Below are positions 1 to 6,471 of a stretch of DNA of 10,955 bases, one piece after another. Positions within the stretch are counted from its first letter, which is position 1, and each line of letters begins with the position of its first letter. This stretch comes from an uncultured Oscillibacter sp. (lineage in GTDB: Bacteria; Bacillota; Clostridia; Oscillospirales; Oscillospiraceae): assembly GCA_910579435.1 (NCBI GenBank), contig CAJTVF010000070.1, positions 1 through 10,955 on the forward strand, read 5' to 3'. The notes under the pieces were generated by a model that worked only from the letters and a program-made list of their open reading frames with translations, ran no database searches and was not told the DNA's origin. The position numbers and the translations under genes were made by a program.

Positions 1-174
1 TCCTTTTGAAAGGAGGTGCCCCAGTTCGCAAACTGGGGCGGAGGATTGCATTTTGCGAAGCAAAATATACGAAGTATACGAGGTTTCCGCAAACTGTGTT
101 TACTTCGTATGTTCGGCTTCGCCGAACGCAATCCTCAGTCAGCCTGCGGCTGACAGCTCCTTTCCAAAGGAGCC
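1..174. repeat. Palindromic intergenic element made of nested small hairpins (MITE-like), cut by left edge
   Basis: The ends are imperfect inverted repeats: 1-16 matches the reverse complement of about 157-172 with two differences. An inner 9-bp pair, GAGGATTGC (41-49) with GCAATCCTC (128-136), continues the symmetry. Between these lie independent hairpins: 19-26/31-38 (8 bp, loop CGCA), 50-56/60-66 (loop GAA), 66-70/74-78 (loop GAA), 83-86/91-94 (loop CCGC), 111-117/121-127 (loop TTC) and 138-144/148-154 (loop TGC). Segment 67-76 is also the exact complement of 101-110. No protein is convincingly encoded: the open frame running through from position 53 joins fabK only by chance. The element ends about 30 nt upstream of the fabK ribosome site, so it would lie in the operon leader or between fabK and an upstream gene. 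Non-autonomous mobile element is an inference; the structure is directly visible. Confidence 0.75.
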
Positions 175-217
175 TTATCCCTGCGGGGGGACGGGAGAGC
201 AGACAAGGAGAGGTAAT

Positions 218-1159
218 ATGAAACTCAACGAAATCCTGGGGACCGAGTTCCCCATTATCCAGGGCGGCATGGCCAACATCGCCACCGGCGAGTTCGCCGC
301 CGCCTGCTCCAACGCCGGGGCCCTGGGCATGATCGCCACCGGCGGCTGGGACGCGGACCGGCTCCGGAAGGAGATCCGCCGGGCCCGGGAGCTGACGGAG
401 GGGAAGCGGCCCTTCGGCGTGAACCTGATGCTGATGAGCCCCTATGCCGCCGACATCGCCCAGGTGATTCTGGACGAGGGCGTGCAGGTGGTCACCACCG
501 GCGCGGGCAATCCGGGGCAGTACATTCCCGCCTGGAAGGAGGCGGGAATCAAGGTCATTCCCGTCGTCGCGGCGGCGGTGCTGGCCAAGCGGCTGAGCCG
601 CTACGGCGTGGACGCCTTCGTGGCCGAGGGCATGGAGTCCGGGGGCCACGTGGGGGAGATGACCACCATGGCCCTGGTGCCCCAGGTCATCGACGCGGTG
701 GACGTGCCCGTCATCGCCGCCGGGGGCATTGCCGACGGGCGGCAGATGGCGGCGGCCCTGGCCCTGGGGGCCAGCGGGGTGCAGGTGGGCACCTGCTTGC
801 TCGCAAGCGAGGAGTGCCCCATTCACGAGAACTACAAGCAGGCCGTCTTGAAGGCCAAGGACAGCGACACCACCGTTACGGGCCGCTCCATCGGCGGGCC
901 GGTGCGGGTGCTGAAGAACAAGATGGCCCGGGAGTACCTGGCCCTGGAGAAGCGGGGAGCCACCCTGGAGGAGCTGGAGACCGTCACCCTGGGGGGCCTC
1001 CGCCGGGCCGTGCTGGAGGGCGACGTGGAGCGCGGCAGCGTCATGATGGGCCAGGTGGCCGGCATGGTTCACGAGGTCCGGCCCCTGCGGCGGATTTTTG
1101 AGGAGCTGGTGAACGGCGGAAAGGCAGTCCTGGAGCAGGTGGACCGGGAATGGCGGTAA
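218..1159 (+). CDS. fabK: Enoyl-[acyl-carrier-protein] reductase II (FabK)
   Basis: FMN-dependent NAD(P)H enoyl-ACP reductase, the last step of each FAS II elongation cycle in the cytoplasm, used by many Firmicutes instead of FabI. The protein is 313 residues, the usual FabK size, and forms a single TIM barrel. Visible motifs are IIQGGM (13-18), PFGVNL (65-70), TTGAGNP (93-99), the ESGGHVG loop (140-146) and the flavin-phosphate region VIAAGGIADG (165-174) with GVQVGT (187-192). His144 falls at the same number as the catalytic His144 described for Streptococcus pneumoniae FabK. The start at 218 is preferred because AAGGAG lies at 205-210, 7 nt upstream; the frame stays open to 53, but only through the palindromic element. 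Its stop overlaps the start of the next flavoprotein gene by 10 nt, so the two are probably translationally coupled. Confidence 0.93.
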   Translation: MKLNEILGTEFPIIQGGMANIATGEFAAACSNAGALGMIATGGWDADRLRKEIRRARELTEGKRPFGVNLMLMSPYAADIAQVILDEGVQVVTTGAGNPGQYIPAWKEAGIKVIPVVAAAVLAKRLSRYGVDAFVAEGMESGGHVGEMTTMALVPQVIDAVDVPVIAAGGIADGRQMAAALALGASGVQVGTCLLASEECPIHENYKQAVLKAKDSDTTVTGRSIGGPVRVLKNKMAREYLALEKRGATLEELETVTLGGLRRAVLEGDVERGSVMMGQVAGMVHEVRPLRRIFEELVNGGKAVLEQVDREWR

Positions 1160-2238
1160 GCATCCGGGGGAAGACCCTGCCCCTTCCCATCGTGCAGGGC
1201 GGCATGGGCATTGGCGTGAGCCTGGAGAGGCTGGCGGGGGCCGTCGCCGCCAACGGCGGAATGGGGACCCTTTCCGCCGCCCTCTGCGGGTTTAAGGAGC
1301 CGGATTTCCGGGAGAACGCCCGGGAGGCCAACCTCCGGGCCCTGACCCGCCAGGTGGGAAGGGCAAAGGAGCTGGCGAAGGGCGCGGGCCTTGTGGCTGT
1401 GAACGTCATGGCAGCCGCCGCCCAGTACGCCGACAGCGTGCGAACCGCCCTGCGGGCGGGGGTGGACGCGGTGGTCTGCGGCGCGGGACTGCCCAAGGAT
1501 CTGCCCGGCCTGGCGGCGGAGGTGGGAAACGAGGACGCGGCCCTGGCCCCGGTGGTCAGTGGGGGCCGGTCCGCCGCCTTGATCTGCAAGCTGTGGGACC
1601 GGCGCTATGGCCGGGTTCCGGATTTCGTGGTCCTGGAGGGCCCCCTGGCCGGGGGGCACCTGGGCTTTTCCCCCGAGGAGGCCCGGGAGGCCCAGGCGGG
1701 ACGGCCCAGGCCCCTGTCCGCCCTGCTGGGAGAGGTGCTGGAAGCCCTGGCCCCCTTCCGGGAGAAGTACGGGCGGGATATTCCGGTCTTCGCCGCCGGG
1801 GGCTTGCGCAGCGGCGCGGAGCTGCGCCGCTGCATGGACCAGGGCGCGGCGGGAGGCCAGTTTGCTACCCGCTTCATCGCCACGGAGGAATGCGACGCCA
1901 GCCCCGCCTATAAGCGGGCCCTGCTGGACGCGAAGGCGGAAGATATCACCATTGTCCAAAGCCCTGTGGGCATGCCGGGCCGGGCTCTGCGGAGCCCGCT
2001 GATCCGGCGGGTGGAAGAGGGGACGCAGCCGAAAATTACCCGCTGTGACCGCTGTCTTGCCGCCTGCGACTGCAAGACCGCCCCCTACTGCATTTCCCAG
2101 GCGCTGATCGCCGCCGTAGAGGGGGATTGGGAAAACGGCCTCTTCTTCTGCGGAGCCAACGCCGGGGAGGTCAACCGCCTCTCCATGGTGAAGGAACAGA
2201 TGGAGCAGATCATGAACGAATGGAGGGCCGCGCAATGA
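1150..2238 (+). CDS. FabK/nitronate monooxygenase-family flavoprotein with C-terminal cysteine cluster
   Basis: A 362-residue paralogue of FabK: PIVQGGMGIG (13-22), the AGGHLG loop with His170 at the catalytic position, AAGGLRSG (215-222), and a phosphate-site-like GGQFATRFIATEE segment (235-247). By family knowledge it is an FMN enzyme of the enoyl-ACP reductase II/nitronate monooxygenase superfamily, a group often labelled 2-nitropropane dioxygenase in genomes. It differs from FabK by an insertion after the His loop (about 173-210) and a C-terminal extension with Cys299, 302, 306, 308, 314 (CX2CX3CXCX5C) and Cys334. That pattern could hold an iron-sulfur cluster or zinc; this is inference. 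The start overlaps fabK by 10 nt and the end overlaps fabD by 4 nt (ATGA), so it is a bona fide member of the fab operon. Its substrate is unknown: a second enoyl reductase, an isomerase-type partner for unsaturated fatty acids, or a nitronate detoxification enzyme are all possible. Confidence 0.85.
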   Translation: MAVSIRGKTLPLPIVQGGMGIGVSLERLAGAVAANGGMGTLSAALCGFKEPDFRENAREANLRALTRQVGRAKELAKGAGLVAVNVMAAAAQYADSVRTALRAGVDAVVCGAGLPKDLPGLAAEVGNEDAALAPVVSGGRSAALICKLWDRRYGRVPDFVVLEGPLAGGHLGFSPEEAREAQAGRPRPLSALLGEVLEALAPFREKYGRDIPVFAAGGLRSGAELRRCMDQGAAGGQFATRFIATEECDASPAYKRALLDAKAEDITIVQSPVGMPGRALRSPLIRRVEEGTQPKITRCDRCLAACDCKTAPYCISQALIAAVEGDWENGLFFCGANAGEVNRLSMVKEQMEQIMNEWRAAQ

Positions 2239-3173
2239 AGCTCGGTTTTTTATACGCCGGACAGGGCAGCCAGCACCCCGGCATGGGGGCGGACCTGTAT
2301 GAGGCGTTCCCCGCCTTCCGGGAGGTCCTGGACGCCGCGCGGGCGGAAGTGGACTTTGACTTGAAGCGGACCTGCTTTGAGGACCCCGAGGGGGTCCTGA
2401 ACCAAACCCGCTATACCCAGCCCTGCATGGTGGCCTTCGCCGCCGGGCTGACGGCGGTGCTGAGGGAACGGGGTATTGTCCCCGCGGCGGCGGCGGGCCT
2501 CTCCCTTGGGGAGTATTCCGCCTTGCACGCCGCCGGGGTGTTTGACGCGCGGACCGCCGTGCGGTTAGTGGCCTTCCGGGGGAAGGCCATGGAGGAAGCG
2601 GCCAAGGGCCATGACAGCGCCATGATGGCCGTCCTGGGCCTGGACCGGGAACCCCTCCAGGCCGCCTGTGAGGCGGCGGGGGACCTGGGGACCGTGGTCA
2701 TCGCCAACTACAACTGCCCCGGGCAGCTGGTCCTCGGCGGCGACAGGGCGGCGGTAGAGAAGGCCGCGGCCCTGGCGAAGGAACGGGGCGCGAAGCGCTG
2801 CATGCCCCTGAAGGTCAGCGGCCCCTTTCACACGCCCCTGATGAAGCCCGCCGGGGAGGCGCTGGAGTGCTATTTCCGAAGCGTCCCCTTTGAAGCGCCG
2901 GGCATCCCCGTCCTGTTCAACTGCCTGGGCCGGGAGAAGGAACCGGGGGACGCCATCTCCGCCCTGCTGGTCCGGCAGGTCCAGAGCAGCGTCTATATGG
3001 AGGGCACCATCCGCCGCATGGCGGCGCTGAACCTGGACGCCCTGGTAGAGATCGGCCCGGGCAAGGCGCTCAGCGGCTTTGTGAAGAAAACGGTTCCCGG
3101 CTTCCCGGTTTACGCCGTGGAAACGGTGCAGGACGTGGAGGCCCTGGAACAGCTTGTAAAGGAGAACGGATGA
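2235..3173 (+). CDS. fabD: Malonyl-CoA:ACP transacylase (FabD)
   Basis: Transfers malonyl from CoA to acyl carrier protein, supplying the extender unit for FAS II. The 312-residue length is typical. AGQGSQ (8-13) supplies the oxyanion-hole Gln10, GLSLGEY (88-94) holds the nucleophile Ser90, Arg115 in the AFRG motif binds the malonyl carboxylate, and GPFHT (196-200) supplies the catalytic His199. All sit a constant one or two residues off the Escherichia coli numbering. The start at 2235 is chosen because GGAGGG (2222-2227) is 7 nt upstream and the ATG overlaps the stop of the preceding gene as ATGA. The frame is open upstream from 2127 only inside the preceding gene. The end overlaps fabG by 4 nt, again as ATGA. 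Confidence 0.95.
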   Translation: MKLGFLYAGQGSQHPGMGADLYEAFPAFREVLDAARAEVDFDLKRTCFEDPEGVLNQTRYTQPCMVAFAAGLTAVLRERGIVPAAAAGLSLGEYSALHAAGVFDARTAVRLVAFRGKAMEEAAKGHDSAMMAVLGLDREPLQAACEAAGDLGTVVIANYNCPGQLVLGGDRAAVEKAAALAKERGAKRCMPLKVSGPFHTPLMKPAGEALECYFRSVPFEAPGIPVLFNCLGREKEPGDAISALLVRQVQSSVYMEGTIRRMAALNLDALVEIGPGKALSGFVKKTVPGFPVYAVETVQDVEALEQLVKENG

Positions 3174-3916
3174 TGAAGTTCGAGGGAAAGACCGCGATTG
3201 TCACCGGCGGCAGCCGCGGGCTGGGCAGGGCCGTCTGCCTGGAGCTGGCGGCGGGCGGGGCCAACGTGGTCCTGTGCTATGCCGGAAACGAGGCGGCGGC
3301 CCAGGAGACCGTCCGGGCCGTGGAGACCCTGGGGGCCAAGGCTCTGGCGGTCCGCTGCGACGTGGCGGACGCCGCGCGGGTGGACGAACTGGTGAAGGCC
3401 GCCATGGAGGCGTTCAGAAGAATCGACATTCTGGTGAACAACGCCGGAATCACCCGGGACAATCTGCTCATGCGCATGAGCGAGGCGGACTTTGACGCGG
3501 TGATTGCCGCCAACCTGAAGGGGGCGTTTCTCTGCATGAAGGCCGTCTCCCGGCTGATGCTGAAGCAGCGGTACGGCCGCATTGTGAACCTGAGCAGCGT
3601 AGTGGGCCTCCGGGGCAACGCCGGGCAGGTGAACTACGCCGCCAGCAAGGCGGGAGTCATTGGCATGACGAAATCCCTTGCCAAGGAGCTGGCCTCCCGG
3701 GGCGTGACCGTCAACGCCGTGGCCCCGGGCTTCATCGAGACGGACATGACCGCGGCCCTGCCGGAAGCCGCCCGGACCGCCGCCCAGAACGGCATTCCCA
3801 TGAACCGCCTGGGCGCGCCGGAGGACGTGGCAAAGGCCGTCGGGTTCCTGGCCAGCGACGACGCCGCCTATATCACCGGCCAGGTGCTGGCGGTGGATGG
3901 CGGCATGGCAATGTGA
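3170..3916 (+). CDS. fabG: 3-oxoacyl-[acyl-carrier-protein] reductase (FabG)
   Basis: NADPH-dependent reduction of 3-ketoacyl-ACP to 3-hydroxyacyl-ACP. This is a short-chain dehydrogenase/reductase of 248 residues, standard for FabG. Visible are the TGGSRGLG nucleotide-binding motif (12-19), NNAG (90-93), Asn115, Ser143, and the YAASK motif with Tyr156 and Lys160 (156-160), followed by PGFIETDM (186-193). Two adjacent ATG codons exist at 3170 and 3173. AAAGGAG at 3158-3164 lies 5 nt from the first and 8 nt from the second, so translation may begin at the second Met, giving 247 residues. The first ATG overlaps the fabD stop codon. Confidence 0.95.
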   Translation: MMKFEGKTAIVTGGSRGLGRAVCLELAAGGANVVLCYAGNEAAAQETVRAVETLGAKALAVRCDVADAARVDELVKAAMEAFRRIDILVNNAGITRDNLLMRMSEADFDAVIAANLKGAFLCMKAVSRLMLKQRYGRIVNLSSVVGLRGNAGQVNYAASKAGVIGMTKSLAKELASRGVTVNAVAPGFIETDMTAALPEAARTAAQNGIPMNRLGAPEDVAKAVGFLASDDAAYITGQVLAVDGGMAM

Positions 3917-3931
3917 TAGGAGGGTTTGACT

Positions 3932-5173
3932 ATGGAACGACGGAGAGTCGTGATTACCGGCCTGGGGGCCGTCACGCCCCTGGGCCTCACCGCCGGGGAG
4001 AGCTGGCGGGCCGTCCGGGAGGGCGTGTGCGGCATCGGGCCCATCACCGCCTATGATCCCGCCGGGATGAAGGTCCAGCTGGCCGCCGAGGTGAAGGGCT
4101 TCGACCCCGAGGCTCTCTTCGGCAAGCCGGAGGCCAAGCGCATGGGCCGCTTTACCCAGTTTGCCCTGGCCGCCGCCCGGGAGGCCCTGGCGGACAGCGG
4201 CTTCCAGATCGAGCAGGCCGACCCCAAACGCTGCGGCGTCATCGTCTCCAGCGGCATCGGCGGCATCGGCATCACGGAGGAGGAGCACGACCGGGGGCTG
4301 GCCCGGGGCTGGGACCGGGTATCCCCCTTCTTCATCCCCACGGGCATCTGCAACATGGCCGCCGGTCGGGTGGCGATTGACGCGGGCTTCCGGGGGATGT
4401 GCTCCTGCCCCGTCACCGCCTGCGCCGGGGGAACCAACGCCGTGGGCGACGCCTTCCGCTATATCCGGGACGGCTACGCCGAAGTTATGCTCTGCGGCGG
4501 CGCGGAGGCGGCCCTGACGCCTCTGGCGGTGGGGGGCTTCACCTCTATGAAGGCCCTGTCCCAGTCAACGGACCCCAGCCGGGCTTCCATCCCCTTTGAC
4601 GCGGAGAGAAGCGGTTTCGTCATGGGGGAGGGGGCGGGCGTCCTCCTGCTGGAGGAGCTGGACCACGCCCTGGCCCGGGGAGCGCGGATTTACGCGGAGC
4701 TCGCCGGCTACGGTGCCACCTGCGACGCCTATCACATGACGGCCCCCCGGCCCGACGGCAGCGGCGGCGCGGACGCCATGGCCCAGGCCCTGGCCGACGG
4801 CGGCGTACAGCCGGAGGAGGTGGACTATATCAACGCCCACGGGACCTCCACCCACCTGAACGACGCCGGGGAGACCGCGGCGATCAAGACGGTGTTCGGG
4901 GACCACGCCTATCAGCTGGCTGTCAGCTCCACCAAGTCCATGACCGGACACATGCTGGGGGCGGCGGGGGCCGTGGAGGCCATGTTCACCGCCCTGGCCC
5001 TGCGGGACGGCTATCTTCCCGCCACCATCCACTACCAGACCCCGGACCCGGAGTGCGATTTGGATATCGTGCCGAACCAGGGCCGGGAGGCGGACATCCG
5101 CTGCGCCCTGTCCAACTCCCTGGGCTTCGGCGGGCACAACGGCTGTCTGCTGTTTAAGAAGTGGGAGGCGTAA
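3932..5173 (+). CDS. fabF: 3-oxoacyl-[acyl-carrier-protein] synthase II (FabF)
   Basis: Condensing enzyme that elongates acyl-ACP with malonyl-ACP. At 413 residues with two thiolase-fold halves it is a normal KASII. The catalytic triad is visible: Cys164 in VTACAGG, His303 in NAHGTST, His340 in TGHMLGA, with Lys335 in STKSMTGH. The glycine-rich GFGGHN near the C terminus (398-403) is also conserved. The ATG at 3932 is preferred over an in-frame TTG at 3926, because AGGAGGG (3918-3924) sits 7 nt upstream of the ATG and would overlap the TTG context. It follows fabG after 15 nt. FabF-type rather than FabB-type identity is from overall motif resemblance. The initiating condensing enzyme FabH is not in the window. 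Confidence 0.95.
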   Translation: MERRRVVITGLGAVTPLGLTAGESWRAVREGVCGIGPITAYDPAGMKVQLAAEVKGFDPEALFGKPEAKRMGRFTQFALAAAREALADSGFQIEQADPKRCGVIVSSGIGGIGITEEEHDRGLARGWDRVSPFFIPTGICNMAAGRVAIDAGFRGMCSCPVTACAGGTNAVGDAFRYIRDGYAEVMLCGGAEAALTPLAVGGFTSMKALSQSTDPSRASIPFDAERSGFVMGEGAGVLLLEELDHALARGARIYAELAGYGATCDAYHMTAPRPDGSGGADAMAQALADGGVQPEEVDYINAHGTSTHLNDAGETAAIKTVFGDHAYQLAVSSTKSMTGHMLGAAGAVEAMFTALALRDGYLPATIHYQTPDPECDLDIVPNQGREADIRCALSNSLGFGGHNGCLLFKKWEA

Positions 5174-5175
5174 GC

Positions 5176-5607
5176 ATGGGCATGCAGTATGATTCCAACC
5201 AGATTGCCGAAATCCTGCCCCACCGCTACCCCTTCGCCCTGGTGGACAAGATTGTGGACGGGGAGCCGGGCCAGTGGGCCAGGGGTGTGAAGTGCGTCAC
5301 CGTCAACGAGCCCTTTTTTCAGGGCCACTTTCCCCAAAAACACGTGATGCCCGGCGTGCTCCTCATCGAGGCTCTGGCCCAGGTGGGGGGCGTGGCGGTG
5401 CTGGCCCTGCCGGAAAACCGGGGAAAGCTGGCCTTCCTGGGCCGGGTGAAGGACGCCCGGTTCAAGCGCCAGGTGGTCCCCGGAGATGTGGTGGAGCTGG
5501 AGTGCCGCCTGACTCGTCAGAAGGGGCCCATCGGCGTGGGGGAGTGTACCGCCAAGGTGGACGGCGGGATTGCCGTGACGGCGGAGCTGACCTTTGCCAT
5601 TGGGTGA
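5176..5607 (+). CDS. fabZ: 3-hydroxyacyl-[acyl-carrier-protein] dehydratase (FabZ)
   Basis: Dehydrates 3-hydroxyacyl-ACP to trans-2-enoyl-ACP. A hot-dog-fold protein of 143 residues, typical of FabZ. LPHRYPF (14-20) is the family signature, HFPQKHVMPG (51-60) contains the catalytic His51, and LIEALAQ (63-69) contains the catalytic Glu65. The start ATG at 5176 is 2 nt after the fabF stop; GGAGG at 5164-5168 within the end of fabF is 7 nt upstream. An in-frame GTG at 5161 and ATG at 5182 are less well placed. In many Firmicutes accB lies between fabF and fabZ and accC/accD/accA follow; here none is present. Confidence 0.94.
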   Translation: MGMQYDSNQIAEILPHRYPFALVDKIVDGEPGQWARGVKCVTVNEPFFQGHFPQKHVMPGVLLIEALAQVGGVAVLALPENRGKLAFLGRVKDARFKRQVVPGDVVELECRLTRQKGPIGVGECTAKVDGGIAVTAELTFAIG

Positions 5608-5618
5608 CCGGACGGCCA

Positions 5619-5647
5619 TTGCATTTTGCCGTCATATTGGGTATAAT
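5619..5647 (+). promoter_or_regulatory. Promoter of the MarR-family gene
   Basis: TTGCAT at 5619-5624 and TATAAT at 5642-5647 are separated by exactly 17 nt, matching a housekeeping sigma-factor promoter (4/6 and 6/6). It begins 11 nt after the fabZ stop and ends about 36 nt before the regulator ATG, so the regulator can be expressed separately from the fab operon. I do not see a clear FabT-type palindrome over it. Confidence 0.7.
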
Positions 5648-5683
5648 GAAGAAAAAAGGACCGCCCCGGGAGGAGGAAGGGCC

Positions 5684-6145
5684 ATGCTGGAGCAGGCGTT
5701 CAACAGCGTGTACTCAAAATTCAAGCTGCACTTTTATCAGGAGATCTTCCGGCGCTTCCAGGACCGGGAGGCCAGCCTGACCACGGTAGAGACGTTCTGC
5801 ATGGAGTCCATCCAGGCCCTGGGAAGCCCCACGGTCAACGAGTTTGCCGGGTTCATGCGCATCTCCCCGCCCAACGCGGCCTATAAGGTGAACAGCCTGG
5901 TGAAAAAGGGCTATGTCCGCAAGGTCCAGTCCGCCAGCGACCGCCGGGAGTACCACCTGGAGGCCACCCAGAAATACATTGACTATTACAATATCTCCCG
6001 GAGCTATATTGAAACGGTGATGGACCGGGTAGCCGCCCGCTTCACCCCGGAGGAATGCGGGAAGCTGGAGGAAATGCTCCGGATCGTGGACCGGGAGCTG
6101 ATGCCGGAGGTGGGCCCCCTGCCGGAGCGGGGGGAAGAGGCGTAA
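5684..6145 (+). CDS. MarR-family winged-helix transcriptional regulator, possible fatty acid synthesis regulator
   Basis: A 153-residue protein with the MarR layout: N-terminal dimerisation helix, winged helix in about 45-95 with recognition-helix segment SPPNAAYKVNSLVKKG (61-76), the wing with DRRE (86-89), and a C-terminal dimerisation helix (about 100-140). No cysteine or metal-sensing motif stands out, so a ligand-sensing rather than redox mode is likely. Its place directly after fabZ suggests a role like FabT, the MarR repressor that governs fab genes in streptococci, but in that group fabT lies upstream; the equivalence is inference. The start at 5684 has AGGAGGAAGG at 5671-5680. The frame is open from 5594, but only across the promoter. 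Confidence 0.82.
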   Translation: MLEQAFNSVYSKFKLHFYQEIFRRFQDREASLTTVETFCMESIQALGSPTVNEFAGFMRISPPNAAYKVNSLVKKGYVRKVQSASDRREYHLEATQKYIDYYNISRSYIETVMDRVAARFTPEECGKLEEMLRIVDRELMPEVGPLPERGEEA

Positions 6146-6148
6146 AAA

Positions 6149-6179
6149 ACAGGAGGCAGGTCGAAGACCTGCCTCCTGT
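6149..6179 (-). terminator. Intrinsic terminator of the minus-strand mini-gene, shared hairpin with the MarR gene
   Basis: A perfect 14-bp stem (6149-6162 with 6166-6179) with a GAA triloop. On the minus strand it is followed by six T residues (complement of 6144-6149), a textbook rho-independent terminator for the gene at 6195-6287. On the plus strand the same hairpin follows the regulator stop by 3 nt but lacks a T-run, so its terminating strength in that direction is doubtful. Confidence 0.85.
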
Positions 6180-6194
6180 CTGGAAAAGAGGAGC

Positions 6195-6287
6195 TTACTT
6201 GCGGTTTTCCTTCTGGTTCTGGCGCTGCTCCTTCTGGTTGTTCTGCTGATTCTGCTCACGTTCGTTCTGATTGTTCCGGTTCTCCAT
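6195..6287 (-). CDS. 30-residue Asn/Gln-rich, highly polar small protein
   Basis: Minus-strand ORF of 30 codons. Composition by count: 9 Asn, 8 Gln, 5 Glu, 4 Arg, 3 Lys and the initiator Met; there is no other hydrophobic, aromatic, Gly, Pro or Cys residue. It starts MENRNNQ and ends QKENRK. It is supported as a gene by a near-perfect ribosome site AAAGGAGGTG (6294-6303, 6 nt from the ATG), a TAA stop, and an immediately following terminator with a T-run. It lies divergently from infC and convergently with the MarR gene. Function is unknown. Such composition implies an intrinsically disordered, soluble peptide; a spore-associated or nucleic-acid-associated role is conceivable but not shown. 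It is too short for standard ORF callers and is probably missed in annotations. Confidence 0.75.
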   Translation of the reverse strand: MENRNNQNEREQNQQNNQKEQRQNQKENRK

Positions 6288-6310
6288 TGAGAACACCTCC
6301 TTTCGGCCCC

Positions 6311-6370
6311 GGAGGGTATCTCCAAACCGTCCGGCCGCTCCGGCGTCCCGCCGGCTTGAAGACACCCTCC
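6311..6370 (-). promoter_or_regulatory. Structured leader hairpin upstream of the Asn/Gln-rich mini-gene
   Basis: Read on the minus strand, 6370-6352 pairs with 6329-6311 as an uninterrupted 19-bp stem that includes three G-U pairs, capped by a 22-nt GC-rich loop that can form further short helices. On the plus strand those three positions would be A-C mismatches, so the fold favours a minus-strand transcript. It ends 7 nt before the Shine-Dalgarno sequence and has no T-run, so it is not a terminator. A role in transcript stability or ribosome access is inference. Confidence 0.6.
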
Positions 6371-6385
6371 AGTGAGTTCAGAGGT

Positions 6386-6415
6386 TATTCTTGCCGCCGG
6401 ATTTGAAAATTATTC
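6386..6415 (-). promoter_or_regulatory. Possible promoter of the Asn/Gln-rich mini-gene
   Basis: On the minus strand GAATA (6411-6415) and AAGAATA (6386-6392) are separated by 18 nt. GAATA fits the -35 element of forespore sigma factors (SigG type) and AAGAATA is a partial match to its -10 element. The fit is weak, and TTGAAT overlapping the -35 also permits a housekeeping reading. Confidence 0.25.
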
Positions 6416-6436
6416 AAGAAAATAGAAAAATCTTTG

Positions 6437-6465
6437 TTGACAAACGGGCCGGAGGCTGATATACT
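6437..6465 (+). promoter_or_regulatory. Housekeeping promoter of the infC-rpmI-rplT operon
   Basis: TTGACA (6437-6442) and TATACT (6460-6465) are separated by 17 nt: 6/6 and 5/6 matches to the sigma-70/SigA consensus with ideal spacing, preceded by an A-rich stretch (6413-6430). Transcription would start near 6472 and leave a leader of about 160 nt before infC. Confidence 0.88.
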
Positions 6466-6471
6466 GATTTG

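Noticed and set aside
53..80. Promoter for fabK inside the first palindromic element (TTGCGA-16-TATACG)
   Set aside because: Only 4/6 matches to each box, with both boxes inside hairpins; the operon promoter may equally lie left of the window.
1..174. CRISPR array
   Set aside because: The repeats are inverted hairpins of differing sequence, not regularly spaced identical direct repeats.
53..217. N-terminal extension of FabK by 55 residues from an upstream in-frame ATG
   Set aside because: The extension is translated from the palindromic element, has no ribosome site, and FabK proteins normally start with the MKLNEILG-like strand at 218.
1041..2235. Long minus-strand open frames opposite the FabK-like gene, and similar ones opposite fabG, fabF and fabZ
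   Set aside because: These are antisense shadows typical of GC-rich coding DNA; no family motifs, poor starts, and the plus-strand proteins are unmistakable.
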